Positions 1-19,112 of a DNA stretch of 64,000 nt are shown piece by piece. Source of the DNA: Mansonella perstans (lineage: Eukaryota; Nematoda; Chromadorea; Rhabditida; Onchocercidae); the NCBI GenBank assembly GCA_037074765.1, contig JBAMDO010000057.1:434001-498000 (forward strand). Reading direction: 5' to 3'. The position numbers were made by a program, and so were the translations under genes. The notes under the pieces were generated by a model that did not search any database, was not told where the DNA came from, and saw only the letters and a program-made list of their open reading frames with translations. Each line of letters starts with the position of its first letter. The first letter of the stretch is position 1.

Positions 1-364
1 TTTTGCAACAATTTCAATTGCATGCATTCTTGTTTATTTCATCGGATATGTTATAAAACGATCCTGTGTAGATTCAAATTGAGAGGATTGTATTCTGAGA
101 TTAAGATGAAGGAACTATTTAGAGAAGATCCGGAATGCCACATGCTGCTTGCAAAGTTGTCACCGGTTGTTTTTTCTATAATGTTTGGATTAAAAAAAAA
201 GATCTCCCTAACCTTTATTATTTCATTCATTTATTCATTATAATGATTAAAATGAATGTTTTGAGCATTATCCAACAATATTGCAACACTTTAAGAAATT
301 TATTCTTTCAAGTGATCTAGTCTACTTAAAATAATATTTTATAGTCACATTTTATATTTTATAG

Positions 365-950
365 CCGGTAATTAAAAAGCCGCCAAAAATTGCTCATGGA
401 ACAGCTCGTCCGCCACCGGAATGGGGTCGACGTGAAAACGAAGAACTAGAACAGATCCGCAAAAATTTAGAGCCACCTAAATACGTAGAGCAAGTGAAAG
501 CAGATGGTGATGCTGCAAAACCACCAGTTCAACCAATTCCACTCCATGTACCCGGTGTCGATGAAGTTGAAGAGGAAGAGAAAGTATCGATAGAGCCTAC
601 GAAAGAAAATGTGACCGAAGAAGCTGAAAAAAAGGTTGCAGCGAAAGATACTGAGAAGACCAGTCGGAAAGCATCTGCTGCGGCAAGCGGTAAAGCTGCT
701 GCACCACCACCAACGGTTAGAAAATTTTAAGTGCCGAAAGAATTTTTGGTTAATATGATATCGCAGTATCCATTCATGAAATTATTACTGTAAAAATAAA
801 TAGATCGTTATTGGAATTTAATATGAATGCTTGCAATGAATTGCATGAAATGATTTCTTTCTGCTTTTATTCTTTAGTAAACATATCAAATTTTTATTCT
901 ATTATATTTTGATTGAATTTTAGGCAAAGAAACCAGTGAAAGCGAAATGA
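365..950 (+). CDS. Probable troponin T, C-terminal end (partial)
   Basis: Two exons are visible: 365-715 (after acceptor TTTTATAG) and 924-950 (after TTTTAG), phase 0 at the junction, ending in TGA at 948. The 5' part of the gene lies left of the window. The piece has a Pro-rich segment with [16 protein letters not shown], then [12 protein letters not shown], then an acidic, Ala/Lys-rich tail ending KPVKAK. From memory, the [27 protein letters not shown] block matches the C-terminal part of nematode troponin T (MUP-2/TNT family), the tropomyosin-binding subunit of the thin-filament calcium switch in body-wall muscle. That family match is recall, not a search, and no coiled-coil core is inside the window to confirm it. 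Reading frame, splice sites and the poly(A) signal 112 bp after the stop are directly visible, so the existence of the gene end is much surer than its name. Confidence 0.6.
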
Positions 951-1061
951 AATGGATCGTATCTCCCTATTTTTTTTCCGCAATACAAAATTTTTTATTC
1001 CTTTAAATAATGTAAAAAATTATCAACGAATATTTTTTTTTTGTATCCTGAATGAGCTATC

Positions 1062-1067
1062 AATAAA
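1062..1067 (+). terminator. Poly(A) signal AATAAA of the troponin T-like gene
   Basis: AATAAA lies 112 bp after the stop codon of the upstream gene in an AT-rich 3' UTR; no other canonical hexamer lies between stop and this site. Confidence 0.6.
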
Positions 1068-1277
1068 AAATATGGTTGCATCAGTTGTTCAGTCTTGATT
1101 GATTGATAACACTAATTGTTATTTAGTGTAATGTAATGCATCTTTTAAAATACTTGAAAATGCACAAATATATTTGATTGCTGAATATGAATTGCATGTC
1201 AAGTAATGATAAGAAATGGAAATATTGATGATTAACATAAGACAGTGTCATTCCAGAATAACTTTTATACTTAAATC

Positions 1278-1621
1278 ATTATGAGATAAGAACATGCCAT
1301 CTTCAACAACCTTATCATTAATTATGAGATAAGAACATGCTATCTTCAACAACCTTATCATTAATTATGAGATAAGAACATGCTATCTTCAACAACCTTA
1401 TCATTAATTATGAGATAAGAACATGCTATCTTCAACAACCTTATCATTAATTATGAGATAAGAATATGCTATCTTCAACAACCTTATCATTAATTATGAG
1501 ATAAGAACATGCTATCTTCAACAACCTTATCCATCATTATGAGATAAGAATATGCTATCTTCAACAACCTTATCATTAATTATGAGATAAGAACATGCTA
1601 TCTTCAACAACCTTATCCATT
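1278..1621. repeat. 43-bp tandem array, eight copies, with paired GATA sites
   Basis: Copies start at 1278, 1321, 1364, 1407, 1450, 1493, 1536 and 1579, an exact 43-bp period. They differ by one or two bases (e.g. GAACATGC versus GAATATGC, TTATCATTAA versus TTATCCATCA). Each unit contains GAGATAAGAA near its start and CTTATCA near its end, which together form an imperfect inverted repeat around a central ATCTTCAACAAC spacer. GATAAG and its reverse complement CTTATC are both GATA-factor cores, so the array carries about sixteen. It sits about 210 bp past the poly(A) signal of the troponin T-like gene and 2.3 kb upstream of cdc-48. Confidence 0.95.
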
Positions 1622-3918
1622 TTCATATCATTAAGCCATATCATATCGCTCTTCCATTTTATACTATTTAGAAATTCCAATGCAATTGAATCGACAATTG
1701 TATTCTGAAATCGCGATTTTATATTCATTTATTTATCCAGATTTTAGTATCAAGAAGTATTGCAGAAAAAGAATGATTATCAATATGGAAAAAAAAAAAA
1801 AAAAAAAATTGCAAATTGTTGACCTTTCTGTCTTTCTGCAATTTCAACGAAATCCTTTCCAACTTGCCTTCTTGATTAACGATTGATTATTCAGTTTTAA
1901 AAATTGTTTTAATGATTGAACAAAGTTGCCACAATCCAATTAATTTCTTCAGACTTTGTTGGAAGAATTCAAGCATATTTTAGAATAAGATAAAAATTAA
2001 GATCGATACGAGCCATAAGTTAGAGATTGATAATGGCCAAAGTAAATGGCTAAAAAGGTTATTCTGGTATGAAAATGTTAATTTGATCAGTTTCAAATCT
2101 TTTGACCCATTTCTTTTCTTCTTACTCACTACTATATTATATCATTGCAAAGTTTCGTACATAACATACTGTGACAGTTGCGCTTCAGTTTGCAATTAGT
2201 CTTCTGCATATCCAAATGCTAATCTTGATGGTTGAACGATGGTCTAACGATTGTGACAATTCTATTTGCTAATTAACTTCCTATATCAGAAACCTAGCAT
2301 ACAATTAAAATTCCTTTCTGATTATTTAAATTTCAAGACACCTGTTACGGAACTTCAATAGCATTCTTGTACTTCTATGATAGATAAAAGTACAAATAGT
2401 CAGTTAAGCGAATATATTTGATAAAATAAAACTCAAAATCACATTTTAATCAAATGAAAAGAACTGATTTCGCTGTGATATTAAAAAGAAATTGCAAGGT
2501 CAAAGGGCAATAATCATTCATTTATCTATTCAATATCGATTCATTTGTCAATAAAAATTTGAAATAATATCTAATAGCTTTTTTTTTTTTATTTTTTCTT
2601 TAATTGAAATTAATAGTGCGTAATTTTTAACAATAAAAGCTTACATTTCTCCTGCATTATCACAATCTTTCAATCATTCTTGTATCATTTCATCCTATTT
2701 CAAGCTTAAGGGATGAAATCCTAAATTTGCATTGTAGTCCGAGTGAACAATTAATGCTATTCCCCGTTAAAATTAGTTAGAAGATTCTAGAATGATATCG
2801 TTTTTACAATGCGAGAGAGTTGAGAGGGAAGGGATTGTGGTTCGATGAGGTCAATGATGTCGTTTTTTTTGTTTATGTGTCATTCATGTTCTTTTTTTTT
2901 TTTTTTTTTTTTCGGTGAGGGTCAAAGGCCACCATTATAAAACTTTTGTAAGATAATCTATTCTCTTCTTTTAAATTTAACAATCAATGTAATCTTTTCA
3001 ATGAAAAATGCTATCATTGCTTGTCGTTGTATTTGTCAACATTTTATCTTTTAGGAGACACTATAAATTTCAATTTATAACAAATTTACATAAATTTTTT
3101 TTTTGGGGAAAAAGAGACGAAAAAGTTATATTTGTTTGTGTATGGCAAAGGTAATAGTTATTAATTTCATCTATGCACGATACTGAAATAGTTTAGAGAT
3201 TCATGTCTTGCGTCTAATTTTTTCACGTGACATGTCAACGTGATCTTTTCCGTGAAGCTTACTACTTGTTATCATATCTTCTTATTGATTAAAATTGCAC
3301 AAAATCAATGTTAATGAAAGGTTTCGTTGAATGTTTGATTCTTACGGTACTGAATTATTGTTTCATAAATCAGTATGAATGTAATCAATGATTCAAGTTG
3401 AATCTTGCACTGATTCAGAATGTTATTCATTGATAATGCACTGTACAATCTATATAACCTCGACATAGGTAGGGTATTAAGTTGACCTAAGTAAGCTTTA
3501 AGCCTTCACAGGAAGCATATCAAAGAGATTTTTCGGAGAAAATTGAGAAAAATTAAAACAAGCTGATTTAATTGCTCTTATTGTTTAATCATAAAGGATT
3601 AATACATTTTTTTGAAACTTATGGATTGATCATTGTTTGATCAGCTTATTTTAATTTGATTGATATAGAAATGAAAGAATTAGTGGAAGATTTACTCATA
3701 AAACGATATGCTTGTAAACATTTACTGAGCGATCGATTATTTGTGTTGACGTCGCATTTTATGATTTACTTGATTTATTTCTTCATTGTATGATTAATTT
3801 AATTATAAAATCGCTTATCGAATCGTTTTTAGTAAAATATATAATTTTTCCTTTTTTTGAAGGGAATTTTATTTGGTTTTGTGCTGCGCGAATTCCGAAT
3901 AAGAACGTACGCTGAAAA
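1622..3918. other. Intergenic, no gene seen
   Basis: No exon with matched splice sites or conserved protein reading could be found on either strand. It contains an A18-type run near 1790, T runs near 2580 and a T21 tract at 2892-2912 followed by a G-rich, slightly less AT-biased stretch (2800-2940). The right part (3500-3918) is the upstream region of cdc-48; no clear TATA box or spliced-leader acceptor was recognised close to its ATG. Confidence 0.5.
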
Positions 3919-9807
<5,889 letters not shown>

Positions 9808-12800
9808 AATGATGTGAAAGGATCTGTATTTTTCTGTTTTTTCCGTTATTTATCCCAAACACCAGTTTTAATGAGAATTTTGTCAATGATTTACTATGCG
9901 ACCTTTTTTCGTTTTTAGCGCATTAAAAATTGGATTGCTTCCGTTTTTCTTCAAATTGTTAAACATAGGTACTTGTTCTTATTTTTATTATTCCAAAGCG
10001 ATAGATTTGTTGTCGAAATGAATGGCTGTCGAAGCATGGTTTTAAATTTTTTCATAAATACGTTTTTTTCACAAATATTGGCATTATGAAATTGGAAAGA
10101 TCATTTATAGATTCTTTTGGTTAACTAGTTAAAGCCACTAATTTTTTCGGAGTTGATCCTAATTATCATGTGAGTTGTGTTCTGCATCTGCAAACGGCAG
10201 TCATTATAAAACTTGTTCCTCTTATTGATTATTTTGGTTTATATACATTTGAAAATTTATGAGGAAAAAGTAGAAAGCAGTAATTCAAAATAGCAACAGT
10301 TGTTGCATTTTAAATGCATTTGAACAAAATATTTAGATATTTTTTGCATCGATGGTTTGGGCACATTGATTGTTTTCATTTTTGAATGTGGGGAACGGCT
10401 CAGTTTATTCACTAATTTATTATGATTGCTTAAAAAAATTAACACTAGTTGCTCACATAGCTTAATCTGTGATCAAGAAATCTACTTTTTTTAATTTTTA
10501 AATTCTTATCCCTGAAAAATATATCACTTTAACAAAACAAGATAATAGTTAAACGAGAGATTTTTCGGTCTTGAAGTTCTACATATAGCATTGGTCCAGT
10601 TATTTGCTGCTGGAATAATAATTTATCAAAAATGACAAGTGCATAGCAATTAAATGGGAAAATGATGGGGTTTTCCAAGTTAATGGACATATATAAATTC
10701 TCTAAAATTATTTAAAAAATTTAAAGCTGTATTGTGGTATCGATATGAAAGATTTGGATATCACAGTAAAATAAACGTACTGTAATATTTAGGAGATCAT
10801 AAATGTGTATATGCAATTTTGAGGCTTTTAGAATTTGTTACTTTGAAATAATCGAACGGTAGGTGTTGCAATTTTGAACCAATTCTCTTTTTAGGAATCA
10901 TTCATATCTAATAGAATGAATAAAGATATTAGAACATATTGAAATCATTTGATATATTTTTCTAGGTTGTACGGCAGAGCAGGATTTACTTTCTAGATCG
11001 TATGATCACTGAAAATTGCAAATCGATTTTGCGAAAAAAGGAATTGCTAGCAAATCTTATCTGATAGGCTCATAAACAAAAGCAATTATTGCTGGTAGAA
11101 TGAGCATTTCATTTAATATTTATTCATCAAAAGCGTTACAGCCATGGTTTTGAAGTTCTGATTGCATCAAATGAATTTGTACTACCTACAATCTGCAAAC
11201 TGATTGGACACTTTTCGCTTCAGCATATCTCGCCGTTCATAATCCTTTAACTTCCACTGTTTTTGAAGGTGGACGATATTCGAAAAATATATTTCCTAAA
11301 ACAACTGAAAGAATCAAATATATTGAAGAAACAATTGAAAGAATCAAATATGAAAAATTTAGAAGAATATTCATGTTCGTAATTTCATCTAAACTAGATA
11401 TTGTCATTTAGAAATATTCTAAATTTGACTATTTAAAGTGATGAGAAATGAAACTGAATAGTAGAATCTTCCATATCTTAGTAGAATCTTCTGCAACCTC
11501 TAAAGACTTACTAATATTCTGGATTTCTACAAATCCCTATATCTAGTAGATACTTTCTGCACTTCTTACAACATCGAATGCTTCTTTTTCTGCTTAATAG
11601 ATTGTTTCTGTCTCTGAACAAAATTCTGAAACAAAGGTTGCATGCGGACTGAATGTAAGTTTCAAATTTTTGAGACAAAGTTTCAAGAACCATATTTAAA
11701 TTTGAGACATTCTTTCAATTAGGTATTATGTTTCAGTTGGGAAATCAATTTATCTTACCTGGTTTTTATTATAGAATCGTACAAATTATTTGTTGAAATG
11801 AAGAAATGATAATACTACCGAAGAGAAAAGTTCTAGGAAAAAGAGAAAGAAAACTTGAGAGCAGAAAATAGAATTTGAGAGCGATTGACCTTTCATTTAG
11901 GAACTACAAAATGTTCATTGCTCGAATTAGGGAGGCAAAAGAAATGTTATAAAATAAATGTATTCACCAGGGATACACATAACGTATTCGGGCAGTCAGG
12001 GTCGATAGTAACAGAATGCGGTAAAATGGTAGTGATAGTGGGAGATAAAATTAGTAAAGATTTCGCGAATACTTCTTGTGCTAATCAATAATTTGCCAAT
12101 GTTAAATAATTATTCATTTTCATTGAAACTGTGTTTAACCGTTAAACAATAGTTCCCTGCACTCATCAAAATTTAATAATTATACTTCCAAATATAAAAT
12201 ATTATTGATTCGGAATTTAGTGCGAAAAAGTCTCATCTTTCTTGAATAATGAATAAAATCAATTTAGCCTCAAATGTCTTACAGTCAGAAATCAGAGGAA
12301 CTGTGAATTGTTTTATAGAATTTTTTCATTAATGTAGCATCCATGTTGATTTAATCATTCTTGTCTCGAAGATCTCACCTTTAGAAGTTTTAATTAATAC
12401 TGATTAAAGTTCTTTAGTCTCATGATGCATGTTATCTTTGGAAAATATTCATTAGTTCAAAAAATATATTACAGTCCCAGAAAGATCATATAGAAAAACA
12501 TTTATGGATATGCTCAACATAAAAGTTTCACTTCCTTCAAATAAGATTAGTAAGGCTGATTAAATTTTTGTACAGTTTAGTTTTACTGCTGCGTTGCAGT
12601 TAGAGATAAAAACCGAATGCTTTTATTATAATTATTTATTTATTAGTTTCCCCGGCACGTTGATTGGATTCGAAACAAATATGTTTCAAAAATATGAAAT
12701 TCATGATTTCGAAGTAAAAACTTTTGCTATTTATAAAAGCAATGAGCGATTTTCACAAATGTTCATGTCAACAAAGTTAACTTTATGTTTTCAGTCTTCT

Positions 12801-12912
12801 TAAGATAACTTGAATTTTTTTAAATTTTCATGGCTATCGATAATGTAAGCAGTGATGATCATTTACAGCAGAAAGTTTACGATTTTTGAATTCCAGGTGC
12901 ATTATCTAAGGA
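9808..12912. other. cdc-48 3' UTR and intergenic, no gene seen
   Basis: AT-rich throughout. The nearest AATAAA on the plus strand is near 10917, over 1 kb past the cdc-48 stop, so a variant poly(A) signal is likely used. Short direct repeats occur near 11300-11350 (a GAAAGAATCAAATAT motif twice) and 11460-11500 (TAGAATCTTC twice). An open frame at 11885-12091 (68 codons) has no splice context and no recognisable homology. The stretch before 12913 is the upstream region of the MLT-10-like gene. Confidence 0.5.
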
Positions 12913-15900
12913 ATGCGTTTCGCTCACTGGCTAGTGATTATTATTATAGCTCAGGCAGGTATGCTGCTTCTAACAAAATTAGCAATATTGCTTTGATCGA
13001 ATCATTCAGAGAAACCCTTTCTTAATTGATTATTTTTTAATCTGAAAACACACAGAATCCATCTAGCCCAGTAATCTACTTCAGTGCTTCAGATTTTTAA
13101 TTCGTCGTGCAAATTTCAGGACTAAGTATCAGATTAACGACCAATGATATCAGAAACATCTACAAAACGAGGATGAATAAGAAGACATTTGAGACTATTG
13201 AAAACTTGCATTTAAATTGGTACATCTATGCGATCAAAGCATTACTTGGACAGGTTGGCAAACAGATGTATGGGCAATTAAGTGAAGGTTGATTATTTAT
13301 GCAATTTAAAATATGGATTATATGGAATTTCATTCAAGTAAATGAAATAAATTCTGATTATACGCAAAGGAGAACAATAGCTTGTTGCTAAAATTAAACA
13401 TGCCAATGAATAGATGATACTGTAAATACTACCTAACTGAATCGAGATTGACAAAAAACTGAAGACAAAACTGGATTATTTCGTTCAATAAGTAGATATC
13501 TTGACCCAACTTCCAGTTTAGCGATATAAGCTGAATCACCAAAAAAATGCGAGACAATTTATGTATAATCCTTCGGAGGACTTCAGTATTTTATCATTCA
13601 AGTTTTCTTCCAGACAAACAGAAAATGCTTGCTGCATGTCTGGATCAAATCGAAGATGACCATGATCTTGCAGCAGGTGCGAAATGTTTAATGCAGGCAC
13701 GACATGAGGCACATTTCAATTCCTCTAGACAAGATTTTGAGCAAAATCAAGCTGATAAGCCAGTCGCTACACCAGCTTTTATTACATCCGATGGTTCTGA
13801 GGGAGAGGATTCTTTGAAAAATCATGATTATAAAAAAAAAATAGGATGAGAACAAGGAAAAAAACTCATCGCTCTGGACTTCAAAATGAATTCTTTAGGC
13901 GATATTCACCCAAAGCTTCCATCAAGTTTTTGAAATTCTCTAATATTTCCCATCTTAAGCAAATAAAGGATTTTCCTCCGCATAATTTCAACGTTTTCAA
14001 ACATTTTACTGGTCCGATGCCAGTTTTTGATTCAGCCAATCATCAAAAACCTCAGATGTCCAAACAGATATATTCGCAGGACCAGCTGCTATCTGCCGAT
14101 AAGAAATCAGGCGATATTTATTTGATGTCAAGGAAGCATTCGACAGGAAAAAATGAAAGTTCCGAAACTTTGTACTTCATTGAGAATGAAATTAAACGAA
14201 GTGCAAAACTCGTTCAACAGTCCTCTAATTCTCTATATTACGAAAAAGTTAAAAATGCGAAATCGGAACAAAAACATTCAGAAAAATCAGATCTGCTCAA
14301 AAATATAAACCTTCCAGCGAAGTCTAGGAATTTCCGACTAAGTGACTGGTGCCTTTTTGCACCTAGTAGTTCATCTAAACAGAGCGAGAAATTATATTCG
14401 AATTCTATCCATTCAAAATATCGGAAAAAAAAGTTGAGGCGACGACGTTCTTATCGCCTTATTGCAAGTCATATTATGAAAAGCGATCGCTTCATTATGG
14501 ATGTGAGTAATTACATCAACCATGCAATTCTTCACATTGACATATATCATTCGTATATTATTTATTTCCAACTTATATCATCCTAGCTGTATATCATTCC
14601 AGTAAACTTTTAAGAAAAAATTTAAAAAAAAAGCTTTTTTTTAAAAAATACCAAAAAACCTACCATCTATTCTATGGTTTTCAGGTGAAACAAGCTGCTA
14701 AAATGCCTGCAATGCGATATTCGACTGTCAAGAAAACTCCTCTACAACAAGTGAACATATCACATAACTATTGAAAACATCACAGCATAACTATCATCTT
14801 GCAAATTTCAATTAATGAAACAAAACCATTTAATTCAGATGTCCAAATTTATTAGTGTTATGTTGAGCGGGAGAGAAGCAAATGGCAACTGGGCAAAAAC
14901 TTATGAGCGTATTACGGAATTAAAAAAACAAATGGGTCAGCAATTGGAATCAAAAAGCGCAAGAGTCTACAATTTCCGACTTTTCGATCTTGTACTCGAC
15001 AACAAGAAACCCTCCAAGCCCAAAGTTCAGGTATTTTCCACATCTATTTAAATCTTTGATAAAGTTGAAAGAGGAAAGACTACACAAACAAAAACACTTG
15101 TTTAGGTCTGATGTTATGAATTTCTAAGATTTCAAAAACATCACTTTCAGAAACCTTTTTCCAGTATTTAAGAGCAAATATTTCATATAAAAAGAAAGCT
15201 AAACAAAGCATGCAAAGAGCTATTTTAGTCGAAATATAAGGATTTCATCTCGTTGGCAATCGATCTTGTCAATGGAATTAATCGGAATGGCAAAAATAAG
15301 GAGCTCAATTTCCGATTTTTGAGTCCTCGAATAATGCCTTTGATTCCTGATAAGGTTTCTTTTTCTATTTCTCAGGAATAAAAGAAATGATTAAATTATG
15401 AATTTTCAAATTTAATTTTTTACATAATCTCGATCGACTCATTTTCAGATGCGGTCTGAAAAACGTGTTTTATCGCCTTCCATCATGTCATTTTACAAAG
15501 ATGATAGTCCAGAAAGCATTATCTCGCTTCCCAACGTCAATATTGTTTCATTAATTTTAATTGCTCAAATTTTAAAACTGCGAATTTTGATTCTACTTCT
15601 AAAATGTAATTTTGCTCCAAAATTTTTTAAATTCTGAAGCTTTTAAAGATACGTTCTGTCATTTAACTGGTTGTTTCAGTTATTGGAAAAGAGTGGTATG
15701 GAGGAAAAAGACCGGGAAGCAGTGTTGGAAATGGTGATGGATGTTTCAGGAGCACGTCTTGCCATCGAAATGGCTCTTAATATGCTTAACGAAACGAATG
15801 TTTTAGACGATAAAATCTTTGAGGTTGGCAAATTCTATACACCTTGAGCAGCATAAAAAAGCCGTTTTAGAATAAAAAGTATCGAAGACTAGTACAATTG

Positions 15901-17599
15901 AAAATTCCAAAATTTTAAACCAATTTAAACCTGAATATTTTTAAATGCAAATTGATTAATAAAACTATTTTTGAGGAAATGAAATCACTAGGTAGTTGCA
16001 GACAACGAGGCGAATTTTCCAAGCATTCAAAGATTTGGAAAAATCATTCAATATGGAACAAAGGCATGAAATTGAGGACAGAGGATTTACATTTCTGGAA
16101 GCATCACAACTCAAAGAAATACTTCACCAACAAGGTAATTTCATTGTTTATCAGTCACACTTCTTTTTCTCTGTAGTGAATGCTTAGGGAAAAGAAAAGT
16201 TGTTGCAGGTGTTAAGGAATTAAAAGATGTGAATTTCGATTTGGAAATGTATGAAAAACTTAATAAAAAAGAGCAGGAAGAAATATTGTGGAAGAATATC
16301 GAACGAATTGCAGAGAATGAAATTGAGGTTGATGTTATCAGTGTTTTTGCTGGAAAATAATAAGATGAATCACTCCATGTGAGGAACTTTTAAAAGAGAG
16401 GAACTCCTTTGAACTTATAAAGATTTCATTCCATTCATCAAAAAATTGATGCTGATTTGTTATCAATGGATGAACATGAAATTTTCTTTACACAGTCAAA
16501 ATTGAATCCATTTTGATTATTTTACATTTTTTCAAATCATACTTTTTTATCCATTTAGAGTTATCGTTTAAGAAAATTATAAGAGCGATAGTGCTCATAT
16601 ATTAAAATACTGAAATTGCCAGAATTACAAAGGACAATGTGTAGTAATATAAGCCTAAGATTGATTAAAATCAATGTTAAAAAAAACTTTACTGTATCGT
16701 CTGTTTAATTTAAGTTGATGAAACCGCAACACTCTATGGAATGTTGAAAATATTCAACGAAGCAAGATTAGAGATTAGAAAACTGAATGAGAAAAATGAG
16801 TAATGCAATGTACTCAGAAGATGAGAGCAGATATCTTTCAACTTGAAAATTACACAGTTATAAATAGAAAAACTGAATATATATTATATATTTTATATAT
16901 TTTATTATATATTTTCAATGATTGTAGGAAAATTTCGTCATTCATTAACAGAATTTAAAGTTAAAGAAAAAATGTAGTAAGCTATATATGATATGGATGC
17001 ACTGATAACTTGAATTAATGCAATATTTAAAATGAACTAATATAACAAATGATTTTTACCTCGCTCTCCATTATTATTATTGCAGGGAATTGGCAAGAAA
17101 TCTAAAATTCAATTTAAAAAAGTACATTTTTTAGGGGCGATACCGAAAGAAACGTGAAGCAACGTCAATGATTTCGCAAACCATCTTGGCACCATTCATG
17201 TTTTCTCCCGTTTTTGGTCTCAGCATTTTAGGACCAGTGGTACTTTCACCGAGCATCTTTAGTCCGCTGATTTTGAATCCTTCCATTCTTGGTCCATTCG
17301 TACTTTCTCCGGGAGTCTTCCTTCCCTTCCTTATCTCACCTTATATACTCTCGCCTTACGTATTATCACCACTTATTGGTGCACCATACATCTTATCTCC
17401 TTACATTTTATCTCCCAATGTTATTAATCCATATGTGCTAAGTCCGCTAGTGCTTAGTCCGTATATTCTTAGTCCAGATATAATCTCACCGCAAGTTCTG
17501 GGCGGTCAAATTTTATCACCCAATGCATTTTCACCATCGATTCATACAGAGAATGTTCTCACGGTTAGTGTCCTTTCGCCTAGTTGGATGTCCAAATAA
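12913..17599 (+). CDS. MLT-10-like moulting-cycle protein (DUF644, Pro-rich repeats)
   Basis: Secreted protein of the nematode MLT-10 family, made by hypodermis during the moult. Exons: 12913-12958, 13120-13287, 13614-14502, 14685-14750, 14839-15030, 15229-15354, 15449-15535, 15680-15823, 16002-16134, 16209-16327, 17135-17599; phases agree throughout. Exon 1 encodes a signal peptide (MRFAHWLVIIIIAQAG). Exons 5-10 carry the DUF644-type core, including FRFLSPRIMPLIPD, LSPSIMSFY and EKDREAVLEMVMDVSGAR. Exon 11 starts with a basic RKKR|EA site, a likely furin cleavage point, followed by about 20 units of P-x2-L-S-P type (PYILSP, PYVLSP, PLVLSP), the family hallmark. Exon 3 changes frame at the A10 run 13832-13841; one extra A would restore one frame (about 811 residues), otherwise translation stops at 13849. 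An acceptor at 12895-12896, 16 bp before ATG, fits spliced-leader addition. A poly(A) signal follows at 17616. Family call is from recall of the repeat and core motifs. Confidence 0.88.
13832..13841 (+). other. A10 run with apparent frameshift in the MLT-10-like exon 3
   Basis: The frame used upstream (13614-13849) ends shortly after ten A residues, and the downstream frame (from 13846) is open for 219 codons to the donor at 14503. No GT donor in the right phase lies upstream to make an intron here. A homopolymer length error or a real disabling indel explains it best. Confidence 0.75.
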
Positions 17600-17615
17600 A
17601 AAAAAAAATTAATCA

Positions 17616-17621
17616 AATAAA
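17616..17621 (+). terminator. Poly(A) signal of the MLT-10-like gene
   Basis: AATAAA 17 bp after the stop codon TAA at 17597-17599, within an A-rich tail. Confidence 0.7.
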
Positions 17622-19112
17622 ATTGCAAATCTGTCCTAGGACAAGGAGAAATATGCATCAATATATCTTCTCATATCCAAATTGAGTGGAAATTGATCGG
17701 GTCAATTGCAAACGATTGCCTATTTTAGCTTTGTTCAATCAATGAAATATCTTCCTAACAGTATACCATAGGAATTCTGTTCCTCCATCTAGGCTGATAT
17801 TTATTCGTTCCTTTTGAATTGAGAAATTTCTAATTTTATTTGTTGCGATTGCCTTTGTTCCTATCACTTTAGAGTACCGTTCGGATTGAAGGAAGAAAAA
17901 ACAAATAGTAAATTAATTTCGCTTTATATGTATTAAAACAATTTCTGGACAGTGTGCTTATTGTTCACTTAGTTCAGCTATTATTTATTATTTTGAAATT
18001 GATTGTCCCTTATTACTTATGTATGTAGTCGCTGTGTTTGTCTTCATAACGTCATTTTTTCTAAACATTCCCTCATATTGTTTACATATCAGTGCTTCAC
18101 TGATAACAAAATTATATATCTTAAAATCATTTCAAACTTCTAGGATGCAATCCTAATGAAAGATTATTAAAATAATCGTTTCTGACACCTCTGAGTATTT
18201 TTATTAATAATTAAGAAAAAAGTGGAAATGAAAGTCTTGCAGAGAATCTATTATTCGAATCATAGAAATTAATTTAATTGATTAAATGCATAAAATAAAA
18301 GCTGTAGAAAAATACATAATTACATTAAGGACTTACATATTTATGAGCAAATGTGCATGCAGTTTCATACTATTCTCTTAATTATTCTTTCTGTGGCTAG
18401 TAATCTCATCGACTGATTTCCTGATTAATAAATTTATTAATTGATTAACTTCAAGGAGATTTTCCTTTCTTTACTTTTATTGAAATTATTGCTGCATGTT
18501 TTGTTTCTTTCTTCTGAATGTTTCCCTAAAACATTTGGACATGACAAAACATTTATTTTTTAATGCACTAAAAGATATATCAAAACATCTTGGAAATGTT
18601 TAATTAGGGGTCAATACCACTGACTATTTTTGACTGCAGGAACTTTTTTAGGTTTCAAGCTATTTCGATGAGCAGCATCTATTAACAGATTCTTTGAATG
18701 ACATGTTGATGACCAATATCTTACTCCTTATGTAACTACTTCTGAATAGTTTGAAGTTGGTATTAATAAGGGTAAAGATTGCAAATTCCAAAAAGACATG
18801 AAAAACGCAGAAAGATTTCAGTAATCAATTCCTATCGTATTTCTTCCTTGTGAATAATATATCATGTTCTCCTAAAGGTTCGGCGCAAATATTGCTACTT
18901 TTACTATGCCTTTGTTTAAAAACTTCAGTGCACTTCTCTCAGTTTGCGCCCATTCCTTTTACGATGTAAAATTAAACAGATAATTCGTTAGTATATTTTT
19001 GTCATCGAATTTCTTTTCATCACTTGCTAGTATCGAATTGGATATTGTCGTAGATGTCAGTATCGCTCATTAGACTACTGCTATAAGCAACCAAACAAGC
19101 ACTCTATCATTA
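17622..19112. other. Convergent intergenic region, no gene seen
   Basis: Lies between the 3' ends of the MLT-10-like gene (+) and the secreted-protein locus (-). No exon signals or repeats were recognised. Confidence 0.5.

Noticed and set aside
22..243. Plus-strand exon upstream of the troponin T-like piece
   Set aside because: It contains a plausible reading (YSEIKMKELFREDPEC) but no clear splice sites and no similarity to troponin T that I can state.
1278..1621. Regular repeats as a CRISPR array
   Set aside because: Units are directly adjacent without unique spacers, and the genome is eukaryotic. The arrays at 58970 and 61240 fail for the same reason.
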